Notes: generated by a model not told the origin, from the sequence alone. Counted from the stretch's first letter, positions 10,621 to 22,239 are shown. The stretch: 64,000 nt of DNA from Temnothorax longispinosus (GCF_030848805.1 NC_092367.1:1116001-1180000), one strand, 5' to 3'. A program made the numbers and translations.

Positions 10621-11206
10621 TATATATATAGATAGAATGTATGTATGTATGATGTATGTATGTATGTATGTATGTATGTTCTTTATACACTCTTAAACTA
10701 GTCGACCGAATTTTTACCAAAAGTATATAAAATAAGGGTAGAATTTTCCGGGGAGTGTTATAGAGTGTATAGTTTTTCGTTACCGATCTTTTTGGGAACC
10801 GGTATCCGAAATTTTTCCAATTTTTCCAATTTTTCGGGAAATAATTGACCGAATTTTAAAGAATTGTATATGAATCAGGGGTAGAATTTCTCTGGGAGTG
10901 CCATAAAGTGTATAATTTTTTGTTACCGATCTTTTTGGAAATTGATTACAAAATTTTTCCAATTTTTTAGGAAATAATTGAGTGAATTTCAAAGAATTGT
11001 GTACGACGGAATTGCCGCTGATCGGTAAGTGAAATATCGGAAAAGCGAAAATGACTCAATAGTGTGAAACTCGAGTAGAAAAAGACCAGTTACGACATGT
11101 TTAATCCATAAACACTCTTTATGTTTGTCTACAATAAGGATATTGAAACAGAAATAAAGTCGTTTAAGAAAAACGACTCCCGGGCGAAGCCCGGGTAACC
11201 AGCTAG
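10621..11206 (+). mobile_element. non-autonomous Helitron, 5' end degenerate
   Basis: The 3' terminus is diagnostic: a CCCGGGC-GAA-GCCCGGG hairpin followed 7 bases later by CTAG and a host T. The interior (ACCGAATTTTTACCAAAAG, GTAGAATTTTCCGGGGAG and internal repeats of these) is shared with the full-length copy at 61500-62492. There is no Rep/helicase ORF, so it was mobilised in trans. The 5' TC terminus is not preserved. Confidence 0.8.
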
Positions 11207-11465
11207 TACTTAACCCTAGAAAGGTAATGTGGGGTAATACGTTGCCCCACGCGAAATTCAAATTGCGCCCCTGCCTTAGGAAGGTTAGTTTTCATACCGA
11301 GACCCTAATCATAATTCAGTTTAGTCATCCGGCAGTCGACCTCCGTCATTCATTGCAGCGAGTGCGTTAGATCCGTGCAGCAGCTGAAAACCGAAAAAGA
11401 AAATCGTTTGGGGTAACGTATTACCCCCTTTGGCCGTTTACATTCGACATTTACCACAGTAAAGT

Positions 11466-11616
11466 ACTCTCTAAATTTCTCGGAGTGAAAATTCGGCCGA
11501 TAGAGTGAGATTTCACTCTTTTGGAGTGAAATCCAAAAAGAGTGAAATCTCACTCCAAAAGAGTGAAATTTCACTCTATCGGCCGAATTTTCACTCTGAG
11601 AAATTTAGAAAGTATA
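11466..11616. repeat. foldback repeat built from GAGTGAAA motifs
   Basis: About 73-base arms mirror each other around 11541. They begin with CTAAATTTCTCGGAGTGAAA and contain CGGCCGATAGAGTGAGATTTC plus alternating GAGTGAAAT/ATTTCACTC units. Very regular, no ORF. Confidence 0.75.
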
Positions 11617-11740
11617 TTTCAGATTTTTTGTGAAAATCGGTAACGAAAAATTATACACTTTATAGCACTCCCCGGAAAATTCTACCCCTGTTTCATATAT
11701 AATTGTTTAAGATTCGGTCAATTATTTCACTTTTGCTGTT
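11617..11740 (-). mobile_element. reversed Helitron fragment
   Basis: In reverse complement this matches the Helitron interior: GGTAGAATTTTCCGGGGAGTG and GTGTATAATTTTTCGTTACC. It lies inside the piggyBac-type element. Confidence 0.55.
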
Positions 11741-12307
11741 CTTGCACAGCAACTGATTAAAACTTTGTAAAGTTTTTGTGGAGTTAATTTTACTGTTTCC
11801 ATATACTTTTATAACTTTTGACTACCTTTCAAATAAATAATAATCGACAGAATCTGTTTTACTTTCCATTTCTTGCGATTTTTCCCATCCGACAGTTTTT
11901 CATCATTTCCTCTACTTCAGATGTTCAAAGAAATATGTTTTTTTTTAAGAAACAAAAAAGTCGCTTACATGCCCTTGAAGGTTGTTTATTCGTCTTTTAA
12001 AATCCGTTGGAATTTTAAAAATCGGTGAATTTTATGAAAAACTACAGCATTTTTAATAAAAATAGTCATTTCAGCCCAATTTTTGGTTCTTTTTCTTGTT
12101 TTTTGAAATTATTTTACTGTTTTTTTTTACTACCGCAAATTGATGACTACTATCGTCTTTCCTATTAAAAAACAAACAAAATTATCTATTAAAAAGTTGT
12201 CTAACAACAAATAGAAACATTATACACGCGGTACAAGTTTGGGGTAATTTATTACCCCGCTTGGCCTTTCACGTATGAGAAAATTCATATTACCTCTCTA
12301 GGGTTAA

Positions 12308-14240
12308 TATAAAAACATGAAACAACAAAAATTTAAAAATCAGGTGATGAATTGATCAATAAATCAATGAATGGGCAAACAATTTTTAGTACAAATCCGC
12401 GTCGCAAACCGAACCGCGAATCAAACCGTGAAATATATCTCGAACATCTCACCTCAAATATCAAGTAAAATATACAGAATGAATGACGTGAGATCCAAAA
12501 GGGACGATAATGTCTCAAGCAATATATTTACAAAATAAGTATCGCAATCAATATAATAAATTTATCATGTTCTTATGTGACATTTGTCTTTATAAATTTT
12601 TACATATATATTATGTACATACATTTATATAAACATCGTATCATTTTATTGCAAAATGTTGTTAAAATTATGTTTAATGTGACATATGCAATATGTATCA
12701 TCTCAAATTATATTATGCGTTTTTATATAATTGATATAAAAACAATCAGTTTTGAGATATTTCTATTAAAAAAATTATTCTGTCCCGAAAAAATATTTAT
12801 TGGATCTAATGTCATTTTATTTCATTTATTGGTACAAAGTCAAGCTAGTAAATGGATAGACTATAAAAGATTAGGATGAAATTGACGTGTTTTATATATG
12901 TACATATAATAAAAATAAATGTGCAATTAGCAATCATTAATGTGATTTATATGTAATAAGATTCACGAAGAATATGTGCAACGTGAACCAAAATATCTTT
13001 TAGTCTTTTTCATTCATCGATATATACATGTTTTGTTTATACATTTCGCTTTCTTGCATCAATTTATGTAATATTTAATCCTGGAGAAAAAACATACATT
13101 TGTAAAAAAATACAAATTGTTATAACAAACTTCTTACATATAATAGTGCGATTAATTTTATTTTATTGAACCTATCTATTCCTCATTTACAGATATTTCT
13201 CTTACTATTTTTTATTTCTTTAATTACGAACAAACTATCTTTATCTATTCCCTATCTATAGAAAATTATTTTTACTTATTATTATTGATTATCTAAAAAA
13301 ATATCTAGAAATGTTTTTAAAATTTTGTCTGAAAAATAAACGTCAAGAAAAAACTCAAGAGATGAGACAGCTTATATAAAAAAAATATCATATTTTGTAA
13401 AATTTTATTTTAATTCTCTGCCTCTTTCTATTTCTATTTTTCAATAATTATTTTAAAAACAAATTTAAAAATGTAATTAATTTAATAAATTTAGTTAATT
13501 GGTATTAATATTAAAAATGATTATAACTAATATAGATACCTACTTCACCTACTTGATAATAAAATATATATTTAAAAAATTCCAATAAGTCGCGCCTATA
13601 AAGACAATTGGTAATCTTCACGGTTAGTGTCTATGCAATAAACATTAGACGCATGAAATAAATTATGCGTCGACATAACGAGTTCTGTAAACTCGATGCG
13701 TGCTAACGCGAGAGCATTCTCCCGTAAGCACAATAAATCGATAAATGATAGATCTCCAGGATTAATTATTTAGCCTAATCTGATTTAGTTCTATCCATTT
13801 TAGGGAAACAAATCTGTGACAAGTCGCACTTATCTGCATTATTAGATAATACAAAAATATACAATCTAACATATTCACAGATTCGTGTTACCCCATTATA
13901 AAAAATTCATCATTACTCACCGACCAGATGCGCAACGGGCGGAGTTATTCAGCTATAGCTGCGATGATTCTGTAACACAAAAATGAAAGATTCACATTAA
14001 AGAGACGCTCAAAATGACCAACGTTTCAAAAAACAATTTATACACGCGTCTAATTCGCCTTTCAATTAGATTTACTAATTATCTATTATAATTATCTATT
14101 TTTCGGGGAAAATCTTTACGAGAATAAACTTTTATAAAATTTTAAATGGTTTTTCTTTCTCTAATTATTTCCAACTTATCTGAGATAAAACGACCCGAAT
14201 AAGTGGGAAAGAATACTATTAATTTTTAGATGAGAATAAA
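12308..14240. other. AT-rich intergenic sequence
   Basis: No supported gene. The 100-codon frame at 12577-12879 is low-complexity Ile/Phe-rich and looks like chance. A slightly GC-richer patch at 13640-13760 was not recognised. Confidence 0.45.
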
Positions 14241-14249
14241 TAATACTCA

Positions 14250-14671
14250 CCCCAAGGTTGCTCCGCAGGGGCCCGATGCCTTTGCCAAGCCTTCTCCTCT
14301 CAGAATGTCTACGTTGTCAGGCCTCCTCCTTCCGTTGCACAGGACACTCACAGAATAAACTGTCCAATATTCCGCGATCGAGAGCGAAGTAACTGTCATA
14401 ACACGATCGCGATACTTTATTAAACACTCCCCGGAACGAAACGACGAATGTCTCTCTCCCTCTTTGACTGTTGACTCGACTTGCGTTGTATGTAGGTACT
14501 TATCCGCGAGGCGCGGCGTCGGTATGAAGTTGGTTGCGTGTGATTTAGCGGAAAACGCAGCTCGGTGCAGCTTGTCGAAGTGCGCCGTACGTCGGTAGTA
14601 CGCCGATCGTTTTTTCGTTTGAAAAAATCGATATTTTGACTTTTTTTTTCAAAGTGCTGCCAAATTTGCAA
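14250..14671 (-). other. possible first exon of an unidentified gene
   Basis: This is a GC-richer island. On the minus strand it ends in CTTGGGGTGAGTAT at about 14248-14261, a strong splice-donor match, and an 84-codon Arg/Ser-rich frame covers 14420-14671. A host 5' exon is possible, but no protein family was recognised and no downstream exon was found. Low confidence. Confidence 0.2.
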
Positions 14672-15338
14672 AAATTAATATTTCTTAATATCCATGTGTA
14701 TATACTTCTGTAGCTATACTCGTGTAGATTATGAAAAATTTTTTTTCATTGTTCCAGATACGTTCGTTGGAGACTTGTGCTGCTAGCCGCGGAACGCCAT
14801 CGACCCTTTTTCTGTGCACTGCTGAGCCGCCATTTTGTAATAAAAATTAAAATAAAAAATGTTTTTTTGTACCTCAAGACAAGTGTAATAAGCCCTAAAA
14901 ATTTCACATTGATCGATTCATTAGCAAAGTCACAAAAAATTCACAAAAAACCCTCTCATTTTTTGCTTCCGACTAGATATAACCCCTTAATTCGCCATAA
15001 TTATTTCTCTCGCTTCACCTCATTCAATTTTTCAATTTTTTTTGTAAATCTTATCCATCTTATGTCAATAAAATATGCAAAATATATTTGGAGAATATCA
15101 TACCAAAATGGATGTTTGAATAATGGCTATTCCGTCAGAATATTAGTTATATTGAGAGATGCGCTTGGTAAACTGGGCAATCCGATTTGGTGCTGTTTTC
15201 GTCCAGCGTTTTAATACTTCTGTCCATAGTTTTGGTATAGCTCTTAAGCCACACTTGCGATTCAAGGAGCTGTTGCTCGGACAGTATTACAATAAATTAA
15301 TATTGAAGAAATGATATACAACTATTCTCAATTGTTTA

Positions 15339-15561
15339 ACATACGGACGGAGTATAAATGTAAGTAAAAGGCATGTACTTTAGTATGATTCATATGATGT
15401 GAACTACTTACAATTTTTAATCGTTATATCGTTAGAGGAAACCTGATTTGAAGAAGATTTTGAAATCATTACACCTCTCTTTTTCATAGAAGTCTTAAAG
15501 TTTCTATACTTATAAAATAATTTTCCTTTTGACACCTTTCGTTTAACACCCTCCGTATGTG
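15339..15561. mobile_element. ~220-bp MITE candidate
   Basis: ACATACGGACGGAGTATAAA at the left is matched in inverted orientation by ACATACGGAGGGTGTTAAAC at the right. The interior has no ORF. No obvious target duplication. Confidence 0.5.
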
Positions 15562-15619
15562 GTTCAATGTAGTATGCGTCCTAAATCAACACACTTTTTA
15601 GTTCCTGAGTTAATGGAAC

Positions 15620-15844
15620 TTAAGAATTCGTGACAGATTTAAAAATCGTACGCACTGAACATTCTGTTGGAAACACTTCGGCAATTAATTCCGCCACGGT
15701 CTTAAAATGCGAATTTTTTAAGTCGTTTCCATAAACGACCATCAAATGATCAACGATTATAGTAGTTAATTTCCGACGCACAGCTTCATTGAGTTTACTA
15801 TTTTTTTCGAAAGTACTCAGCACAATTCGTCCATCATTACACAT
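15620..15844 (-). pseudogene. fragment of an insect repeat-associated protein
   Basis: A 74-codon frame reads KLNEAVRRKLTTIIVDHLM, then a helical stretch and ELIAEVFPTECSV. This pattern (RxKLxxIIVDxL...AEIFP) resembles an N-terminal helical domain found in several uncharacterised insect proteins, but I cannot name the family. It stops soon after this domain and no continuation was found, so it is probably a truncated copy. Confidence 0.35.
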
Positions 15845-16060
15845 TGTTAAGAAACTTTCTAATTTCTATTAAAATTCATATAAATAAATTAGAACAAATG
15901 CAATACTGAATAAAGCAAATATCGAATAACTAACTTTAATTAATAATATTTTATAGAAATTTTATAGAAGAGAGAATAATGGAGCCCATTATAAAATTGT
16001 TCAATGATCGCAATTTTTAATCGGGCCCTTTTTTTTAATTATCATAATAATATGTACACG

Positions 16061-16063
16061 TGT

Positions 16064-16105
<42 letters not shown>
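16061..16105. repeat. (GT)n microsatellite
   Basis: A run of about 20 GT units beginning TGTGTGTATG. A 50-bp inverted repeat (AACTACAAAATATATATGTA ... mirrored) follows at 16110-16165. Confidence 0.85.
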
Positions 16106-16107
<2 letters not shown>

Positions 16108-16342
16108 TTAATGAACTACAAAATATATATGTAGTATAATGATACTACATATATATTTTGTGCAAGTTCTTATAGTTTAGAATTAAATGTAAAAAGAGTA
16201 GATTATATACAAAATTTAGGAGAAAATTTAGTAAATAATAAAAAAGTAATTAATGTACCACTTTAGATTTTAGTTTGTTATTGACGATTCCCGAAGATGT
16301 ACTGATTTCACTTATTGATGATGTCGAAAGTGAACTTGACCT

Positions 16343-16451
16343 GGGACCGTATTCTCGAGCCTGCCTTAATGATTTTCGTATGCGACTTTCTATTTGAAAA
16401 GCATTGAATTTCGCATGCGAGTTTCATGAAAACGATTCGAGAATAGGGCCC
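16343..16451. mobile_element. ~110-bp MITE candidate
   Basis: GGGACCGTATTCTCGAG is mirrored by ATTCGAGAATAGGGCCCC, and the inner parts (ATGCGACTTTC, CGCATGCGAGTTTCAT) also pair. The short foldback structure is clear; the target duplication is not. Confidence 0.5.
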
Positions 16452-17152
16452 CTGTATGTACCTAATATCTTCGAGCTTGACTTTCTTTAAGGTGCCTTTT
16501 CATACGCTGCACGCTGCGGCAGCAAAATGTCACGTGATTTTTCTAGAACTGCTTTTGCTGCATTCGCTGCTCATGAAAAGGAATAGCGGCAGCAGCATAT
16601 TTAATCTTAACCTAAAATGTATGTTTTTTTGGTTGCGGTTTAAAATTAACCCTAATAAGTCACACTTCCCGAGAATCCCGTACTGGTCACACTGGGTGAA
16701 ATACACCCCAGCGTGTATAAAAAATTGTAGATGAACCTTAAAAAAAAATATCCTATAGTAGTTTAAGTCTTCCTTAAAAAGACTGTATAGGTTTGATTTG
16801 CAAAAAATTAATTTAACATATGTAAAAAAATTGTTTTTAAAAAAAGTGGAAAAGTGCCATTTTTCACAAAAACTAATGTAACTTTTTTAATTTTTAAGAT
16901 ATTTTAATTTTTTAAACGGTTTTTTCATCCTCAGATGATGCACTTTTCACTGATTATTGCAGTTTATGCGGCCGTTCCAAAAAATATATTTATTTTTAGG
17001 TATAAAGGTGCGACTTTTTGCGGAAAAATGAAAAGGACATTTTTATGGAAAAAAATAGCAATATATTTATGAAAAATGATTTAAAAAATATGAAAAAAAT
17101 ATATTTACGTTGCAAATTACATACTTTAAGTAAATGAAAAGGTTACATTTTT

Positions 17153-17532
17153 TCATTCGATGCCATAGGCACATTCAACGCATAAATATGCCCGATGCTT
17201 GTCGCACATCCGTCGAAGGCAAGTGGGACACATGGAGCTCGTCTTTTTATCAGTTTCTCTCGGGCAAATTTTACATCTTTTTTGCCTATTCAATTTTGGG
17301 CGGTCCTCTCCAAATGCAGGTCTGTCCTGGAGGTGCAGGATATTCGCAATACCGCATTTGATGTTCTTGCGAATTGTTGATATTGTGTATCGTTCTTGCA
17401 GGTGTGCCTTGATCAAATGTAAATATATTTGATTAAGGCACGACTCTGCCGTCACGTTACTGGTGTCTCCTCGCACGCTATTTTTGCATTTAAGCAAGAT
17501 TCGTGCATTGACTGCGGCTTGGTCTAGTATCC
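17153..17532 (-). pseudogene. piggyBac transposase, C-terminal part with cysteine-rich domain
   Basis: The minus-strand frame starts at the foldback boundary with ILDQAAVNARILLKCKN, the helix preceding the C-terminus in piggyBac transposases. It ends with a cysteine-rich zinc domain: CKIC, then CPTC, CDKH and CVEC, which binds subterminal transposon DNA. The catalytic DDD core, normally about 300 residues upstream, is absent. The piece continues across the foldback into 19009-19110. Confidence 0.8.
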
Positions 17533-17940
17533 CTGGCGGAAATATTTCTACAAAATTTAAAAAACTATAAAATATAATTGCCAGAATCTATTAAATTCTA
17601 CATGAATTTAAGAAGTACTACAAAATCCTACATGAAAATGCTAGAATTGGAACACTTTTGTAAATTTTTGTAGTATTTTACAAGTAAGCAGATGTTTTAA
17701 TTTTTTAAGATTTTGTTTTTTCTTAAATTTTTAAAATTTGTAGATTTTTGTACTATTTTTTATAAATTGTAGTTTTTCATAAAATACTACTTGCAATAAT
17801 TTCTTGATTTGAGAACATTGTAATTTGTGGTACTATTTCGTAGATATTTCTACAAAAAAAATAACAATTTCTACAAAAAATTAAATATTTCAACAAAAAT
17901 GTACAAATCAATAATATCTAGACTCGTGAAAATGTCATCT

Positions 17941-18349
17941 ATACAAACGGCGATGCGAGTCAAGCGCGGAACATGGTGCGCAATAAAAATTAAAACGTGT
18001 ATTTACGAGTAAAGTACGTTTCGGCTCTTTCTTTGAGCCATCTTTAGCTTTATTAGCACACACAGGAAATTATTTCTGCAGGGCTCGAGGTAGCAAACTC
18101 CCTTCCTGGAGAGATGTCGTGATAAACGAGCTGGTACACACGATTATGGTGGACATTACCACTAAGAAACGGAAAAGGCATTATGTATATTCAATCTTTA
18201 AAGGAAACAAAAGAAGAAAGGAGAGAGCTCACCTCAAGTTCTGCAGCAGTCAAAAATATAATATATACAATATACATTAATTAAGAGGTCGTAGAAAAAC
18301 GGTGTGGATACGGAGAGTCGCACATCTCGGAACAGAAACGAGAAAAACA
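17941..18349 (-). repeat. Penelope-derived terminal repeat, left arm
   Basis: About 410 bases that recur inverted at 18525-18942. On the minus strand it contains a hammerhead-like core. The arm is bracketed by an inverted 30-base copy of CTAGACTCGTGAAAATGTCA (17905-17938 and 18350-18384), which suggests that it lies inside an older inverted duplication. Assignment to Penelope-like elements rests on the ribozyme core and flanking pattern. Confidence 0.55.
18019..18047 (-). ncRNA. hammerhead ribozyme-like core, mutated
   Basis: On the minus strand CTAAAGA, stem GGCTC-AAAGAAA-GAGCC (perfect), then GAAA. The invariant G of CUGANGA is A here, which should abolish cleavage. It faces the intact-core copy at 18836 in opposite orientation. 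Confidence 0.45.
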
Positions 18350-18524
18350 TGACATGTTCACGAGTCTAGATATATTATTGATTATACGCAAGCTGGAAAA
18401 TGCGTTCTTTCACTTATAATTATTTCTCTTTTATTACTTATGTATTTGGGCCCTATGCAACTTCTTTACTTAAGGATTGGATTAAATTCAATAAGTGTTT
18501 TATTAAGAGTACGCACAGAAGGGA

Positions 18525-18942
18525 ATTTTCTCGTTTCTGTTCCGAGATGTGCGACTCTCCGTATAATCCACACCGTTTTTCTACGACCTCTTAATTAATG
18601 TATATTTGTATATATTATATTTTTGACTGCTGCAGAACTTGAGGTGTGCTCTCTCCTTTCTTCTTTTGTTTCCTTTAAAGATTGAATATACATAATGCCT
18701 TTTCCGTTTCTTAGTAATAATGTCCACCATAATCGTGCAATGTGTATACCAGCTCGTTTATCACGACACCTCTCCAGGAAGGGAGTTTGCTACCTCGAGC
18801 CCTGCAGAAATAATTTCCTGTGTGTGCTAATAAAACTGAAGATGACTCAAAGAAAGAGCCGAAACGTACTTTACTCGTAAATACACGTTTTAATTTTTAT
18901 TGCGCACCATGTTCCACGCTTGACTCGCATCGCCGTTTGTAT
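18525..18942 (+). repeat. Penelope-derived terminal repeat, right arm
   Basis: Inverted partner of 17941-18349 with a ~175-base spacer between. The arms agree closely, with a few substitutions (for example CGTTTGTATAAATG at the outer end). The + strand carries the better-preserved hammerhead-like core at 18836-18864. No ORF. Confidence 0.55.
18836..18864 (+). ncRNA. hammerhead ribozyme-like core
   Basis: CTGAAGA (the CUGANGA half of the core), a stem-loop GACTC-AAAGAAA-GAGCC with one mismatch, then GAAA. Penelope-like elements are known to carry minimal hammerhead ribozymes of this type in their terminal repeats. The cleavage-site triplet and stem III were not assigned by eye. The mirror copy is at 18019-18047. 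Confidence 0.5.
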
Positions 18943-19008
18943 AAATGAAAAAATGTACCTATTTTTAGTTAAATTTTGTAGTTATTCATAGAAATTTTTT
19001 CCGCCAGG

Positions 19009-19110
19009 AATGTCGAAAAATATTCGCATAGGCCATCGAATTGGCTGTTCTTCGGACTCTTCAAGCAATTCCTCGCGAATTGTACGGGAGCGCAAGTTAT
19101 AAGCCATCTA
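19009..19110 (-). pseudogene. piggyBac transposase, N-terminal remnant
   Basis: On the minus strand MAYNLRSRTIREELLEE runs into PIRWPMRIFFDI, which joins the LDQAAVNAR piece on the other side of the foldback. The transposase had thus already lost its catalytic middle before the foldback inserted. Start chosen at the ATG at 19108-19110. Confidence 0.6.
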
Positions 19111-19486
19111 CTTTTCATGAATAATTACACAGCAAAATTTTTTTAAAAATTCTAAGCAACGAAAAACACAACTGTGTACTTGCCTCTTCACTTTGGAACA
19201 ACGAGAAACGAAAAAAAAATACTCAAAAAACTCAAATTATTACGAATGAGTCACACTGGGTGAAATACACCCCACAATTCCGAGACGCCCACTTTGAACG
19301 GCTGCCGAGAAAGAACTAACGGGCCAAAAGTATATTACTGACGGGGATCGATACTAGAAGGTCCCAACTACCACAAGGCACAAGGCCCATTTCCATTGGT
19401 TTACTGGGTCGTTTTCGAAATCAAAAAAACGGTGGGGTGTATTTTACCTAGTGTGACTCATTAGAGTTAATTTTAACAGTCTGATA

Positions 19487-21080
19487 ATGTCATACAATCA
19501 ACATCAATTATATGAGTGGCACAAAACATGTGAGCAAATAATTCAAAAATATAATGTGGAAAACTTAAGAAGGCAAAAAATTGCGATTACGGCGACTGTT
19601 GGTACAGTTATAGCTTGGGCAACTGAAATTTCAAAGAAAAAGCGACGTTATAAAAAGAAACGTACCTGGATAACCGAATTTTTTGAACAACGTCGACGAT
19701 ATGGGTTTTACTATACGGCTTTACTTATATTAAAGTTAGAAGATTTACGCTTTCAAAATTATTTTCGAATGAGTACTATACAATTTGAAAAATTATTGGA
19801 ATTAGTTGCCCCAAAGATTACTCGACAATATGCTATTCGTGAACCAATTGAAGCAGGACAACGCTTATCAATATGTTTGAGGTATACATATGATATAATG
19901 AAATAAATATTCTTTTAAGTTATGTTGCTAATCTTTCTATTTTTATTGTAGATATTTAGCAAGTGGAGATAGCATGACATCTATGTCATACCAATACCTT
20001 GTAAGTTTAACAGCAATATAAAAAATCATTTCGGAAACTTGTCAAGCCTTATGGGAAATCTTATCACCACTTGTATTAGTACAATGTAATGAAAGTGCCT
20101 GGAAAGCAATTAATCATGACTTCAATGAGAAATGGCATTTCCCACATTGCATTGGAGCTATAGATGGAAAGCATATTATCATACAGGTATGAAATATCAT
20201 AAAATACTCTCTTTTTAACTAGTATAAATTATGTATGTACATATCTCTATCATATACAATTAAAAATTATGTCTAGAGTTATCCACTTATTATACCAATA
20301 CAAAATATTTGAATGTCAAGTTTAATTAATCTATACTTTGCAGAGTCCTGAAAAATCTGGTTCAGCGTACTTCAACTATAAAAAAACCCACAGTATTGTA
20401 CTCTTAGCTATGTGTGATGCTAATTATCTTTTCACTTACGTTGACATTGGAGCATTCGGTCGTCAAAGCGATGGTGGGATTTTCAAACAGTCTGAAATGG
20501 GTCAAAGATTTGCACAAGGGAAAATGAATGTTCCGGCTGCAGATGAAATTTATGAAGGAAGTACTACATATCCATATGTAATAGTTGGAGATGAAGCGTT
20601 CCCACTAACTTCATATTTGATGCGTCCATATCCTGGCAGAGGTGAACTAACGACTGAGAAAAAGATTTATAATTATCGATTATCTCGAGCAAGAAGATGC
20701 GATCGAAAATGCGTTTGGAATACTTGCTGCACAATGGCGATTTTATAGAAAATCTACTATTGCTAAAGTTGATACTACTGAGAAAATGGTAAAAGCGACA
20801 ATAGTTTTGCATAATTGGCTTCGTAAGCAAGATTTGTCGAGAAGAGAAACATTTATAACACCTGAAATGGTTGATAGAAAAGGAAATGATGGATCAATAA
20901 TACCGGGTACTTGGAGAAATATAGTTGCAAGTAATAATTCTGCTTTCCAATAAGACATTAATTGCTGCTACTTCTACACACACGCATACAAGAATAGCTG
21001 CAGATATTCGAAACAAATTCACTGAGTATTTTTATGAAGAAGGAGCCGTTCCATGGCAATTTTCACGAATATATCAGTAA
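19487..21080 (+). pseudogene. HARBI1-like PIF/Harbinger transposase, three exons, broken
   Basis: DDE transposase of the host element. Exon 1 is 19487-19881 (donor GTATAC), exon 2 19952-20186 (TTGTAG acceptor, GTATGA donor), exon 3 20344-21080 (TTTGCAG acceptor). Exon 2 has the first catalytic Asp in CIGAIDGKH; exon 3 has FGRQSDGGIF, the second Asp in VIVGDEAFPL and, in a shifted frame, the Glu in IENAFGIL. Lesions: TAA at 20019-20021, a one-base frameshift near 20695-20700 just before the catalytic Glu, and another near 20950. The frame ends PWQFSRIYQ at TAA 21078-21080. The splice sites look intact, so decay is fairly recent. The ATG lies only 16 bases from the piggyBac insertion, which must have displaced its promoter. 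Confidence 0.85.
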
Positions 21081-21407
21081 AAAAAATATAAGACTAATAT
21101 ATATATACATATATATAGTAAAAAAATTATTTTATATTTAATTAACAATAAAACTTATTAAAAATGTACTATTAAGCGTAAATGTAATTAATTATTAAAT
21201 TGTATAAGCAATATAGGATTAATACCTTTTCTAAATTTAAGAAATCCAAATGATTAATGAAATATACTTTATTAAATAAATAAAATCCACTAGTTATAAA
21301 TATTTTACATTATATATTTTTATAATATGTAACATAGTAATTAATCTAGACTTTTTGAACATAATAAAAAAAAATAAAAATACTTTGGTGTAAGCTATTC
21401 TTACAAT

Positions 21408-22162
21408 CCCTTTCGGGGAGACAGCGCGGAAGACGCAATAGGAGCTGACGTTGATCCGTCCCCTCTCCCTATGTCCCGGGGGACGGTAAAACTAAGGAAG
21501 ATGATAGCCAATAGCCAATAGGAGAAGTACGGCGGACACAAAGTTCCGTACACTCCCTATGCCGGGAGTGCGTCAACGTAGGTTAGGGGACGGCACGGTG
21601 GGTCGAACGCGTATCGCGGTTGACCCCTCCTGTCGCTCCCATGGATCGCCGACTTTATCGCCGACTTTAGCGGCGGGAGTTCCGCTCGCCCGCTGCGAAA
21701 GCAACCCCGGAAAGGGGGGGTGACGGATGGGGGTGGTGACCACTCATCCGTCACTTAGATTAATTATCACGGGAAAGCTCGCCAAAGGCGGGGTGCGGGG
21801 GGACCCATGGATGTGATCAGTGCGTTTCCCGGAGCCCTCCTCGCGACGCACGGTGTTAGGGTCACTCGTAGTGGTTTTAGCCGGTAGGCTGCGCTCGCGT
21901 AAGCGGGCGTAGAATCCGGCACTCCCCTGTCCTGTTCCCGCAGGACGGGGGGTCTTTTTCTCTCCCTCTCTTCGGAGGGGGAGAGGGGCTACTGGTTCAA
22001 ACCCGCGGGGCGTTCCCCGATCGGGGCCCAAGACTGGTTGCCGAGGTACTCCCCGACGGACTCAGGTCCCGACTGGTTGCCTCGGCGCTCCCTGAATGGG
22101 CCTCGTGACTGGTTGCCCTGCGGGGATTCCAGTACTTGAAGATTTCCACCACGTAAAAAAAA
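21408..22162 (+). mobile_element. GC-rich non-LTR retroelement tail with poly-A and 16-bp TSD
   Basis: The insert is GC-rich in an AT-rich setting and ends in a run of about 12 A. AAGCTATTCTTACAAT is present at 21392-21407 and 22163-22178, a 16-base target duplication. GACTGGTTGCC recurs three times near the 3' end (about 22031, 22070, 22109). A poly-A tail and variable-length TSD indicate LINE-type reverse transcription; it is either a 5'-truncated LINE 3' UTR (R1-clade-like, inferred) or a SINE. No RT motif is present. Confidence 0.75.
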
Positions 22163-22239
22163 AAGCTATTCTTACAATACCCTGCATTGTTTGCATAATG
22201 TCCATTTCTACCAATGTAGATTAACTTTAATCTCGGTTT

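Larger units (their letters stand above)
11214..12303. mobile_element. non-autonomous piggyBac-type element
   Basis: Terminal repeats start CCCTAGAAAGGTAAT on the left and, in reverse complement, CCCTAGAGAGGTAAT on the right. TTAA at 11210-11213 is duplicated at 12304-12307. Both features are hallmarks of piggyBac. Palindromic GGGGTAA...TTACCCC motifs occur at about 11230, 11410 and 12240. The interior has no transposase; it holds a foldback at 11466-11616 and a reversed Helitron fragment. Confidence 0.8.
17533..19008. mobile_element. foldback element inside the piggyBac remnant
   Basis: Ends CCCTGGCGGAAATATTTCTA and, in reverse complement, TCCTGGCGGAAAAAATTTCT form the terminal repeats, flanked by AT on each side. 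It separates two coding pieces that would otherwise adjoin. The AT-rich shoulders (17545-17900, 18945-19000) are variations on CTACAAAATTT. Its centre is filled by an inverted pair of Penelope-derived repeats. Confidence 0.7.
16650..19466 (-). mobile_element. internally deleted piggyBac element
   Basis: TTAA at 16646-16649 and 19467-19470 flanks termini CCCTAATAAGTCACACT and, in reverse complement, CTCTAATGAGTCACACT. Subterminal copies of CACACTGGGTGAAATACACC lie at about 16690, 19254 and (inverted) 19435. The transposase is reduced to its two ends on the minus strand and is further split by a 1.5 kb foldback. It sits between the Harbinger left end and its transposase. Confidence 0.85.

Noticed and set aside
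12577..12879. 100-codon frame on +
   Set aside because: Low-complexity AT-driven composition; no start context or homology pattern.
14777..15214. 145-codon frame on +
   Set aside because: Rich in Ile, Phe, Lys and Asn from AT-rich sequence, no domain or helix periodicity of note; likely chance.
21557..22031. ORFs on - in the GC-rich retroelement
   Set aside because: GC-rich composition keeps frames open; no RT, endonuclease or gag motif.
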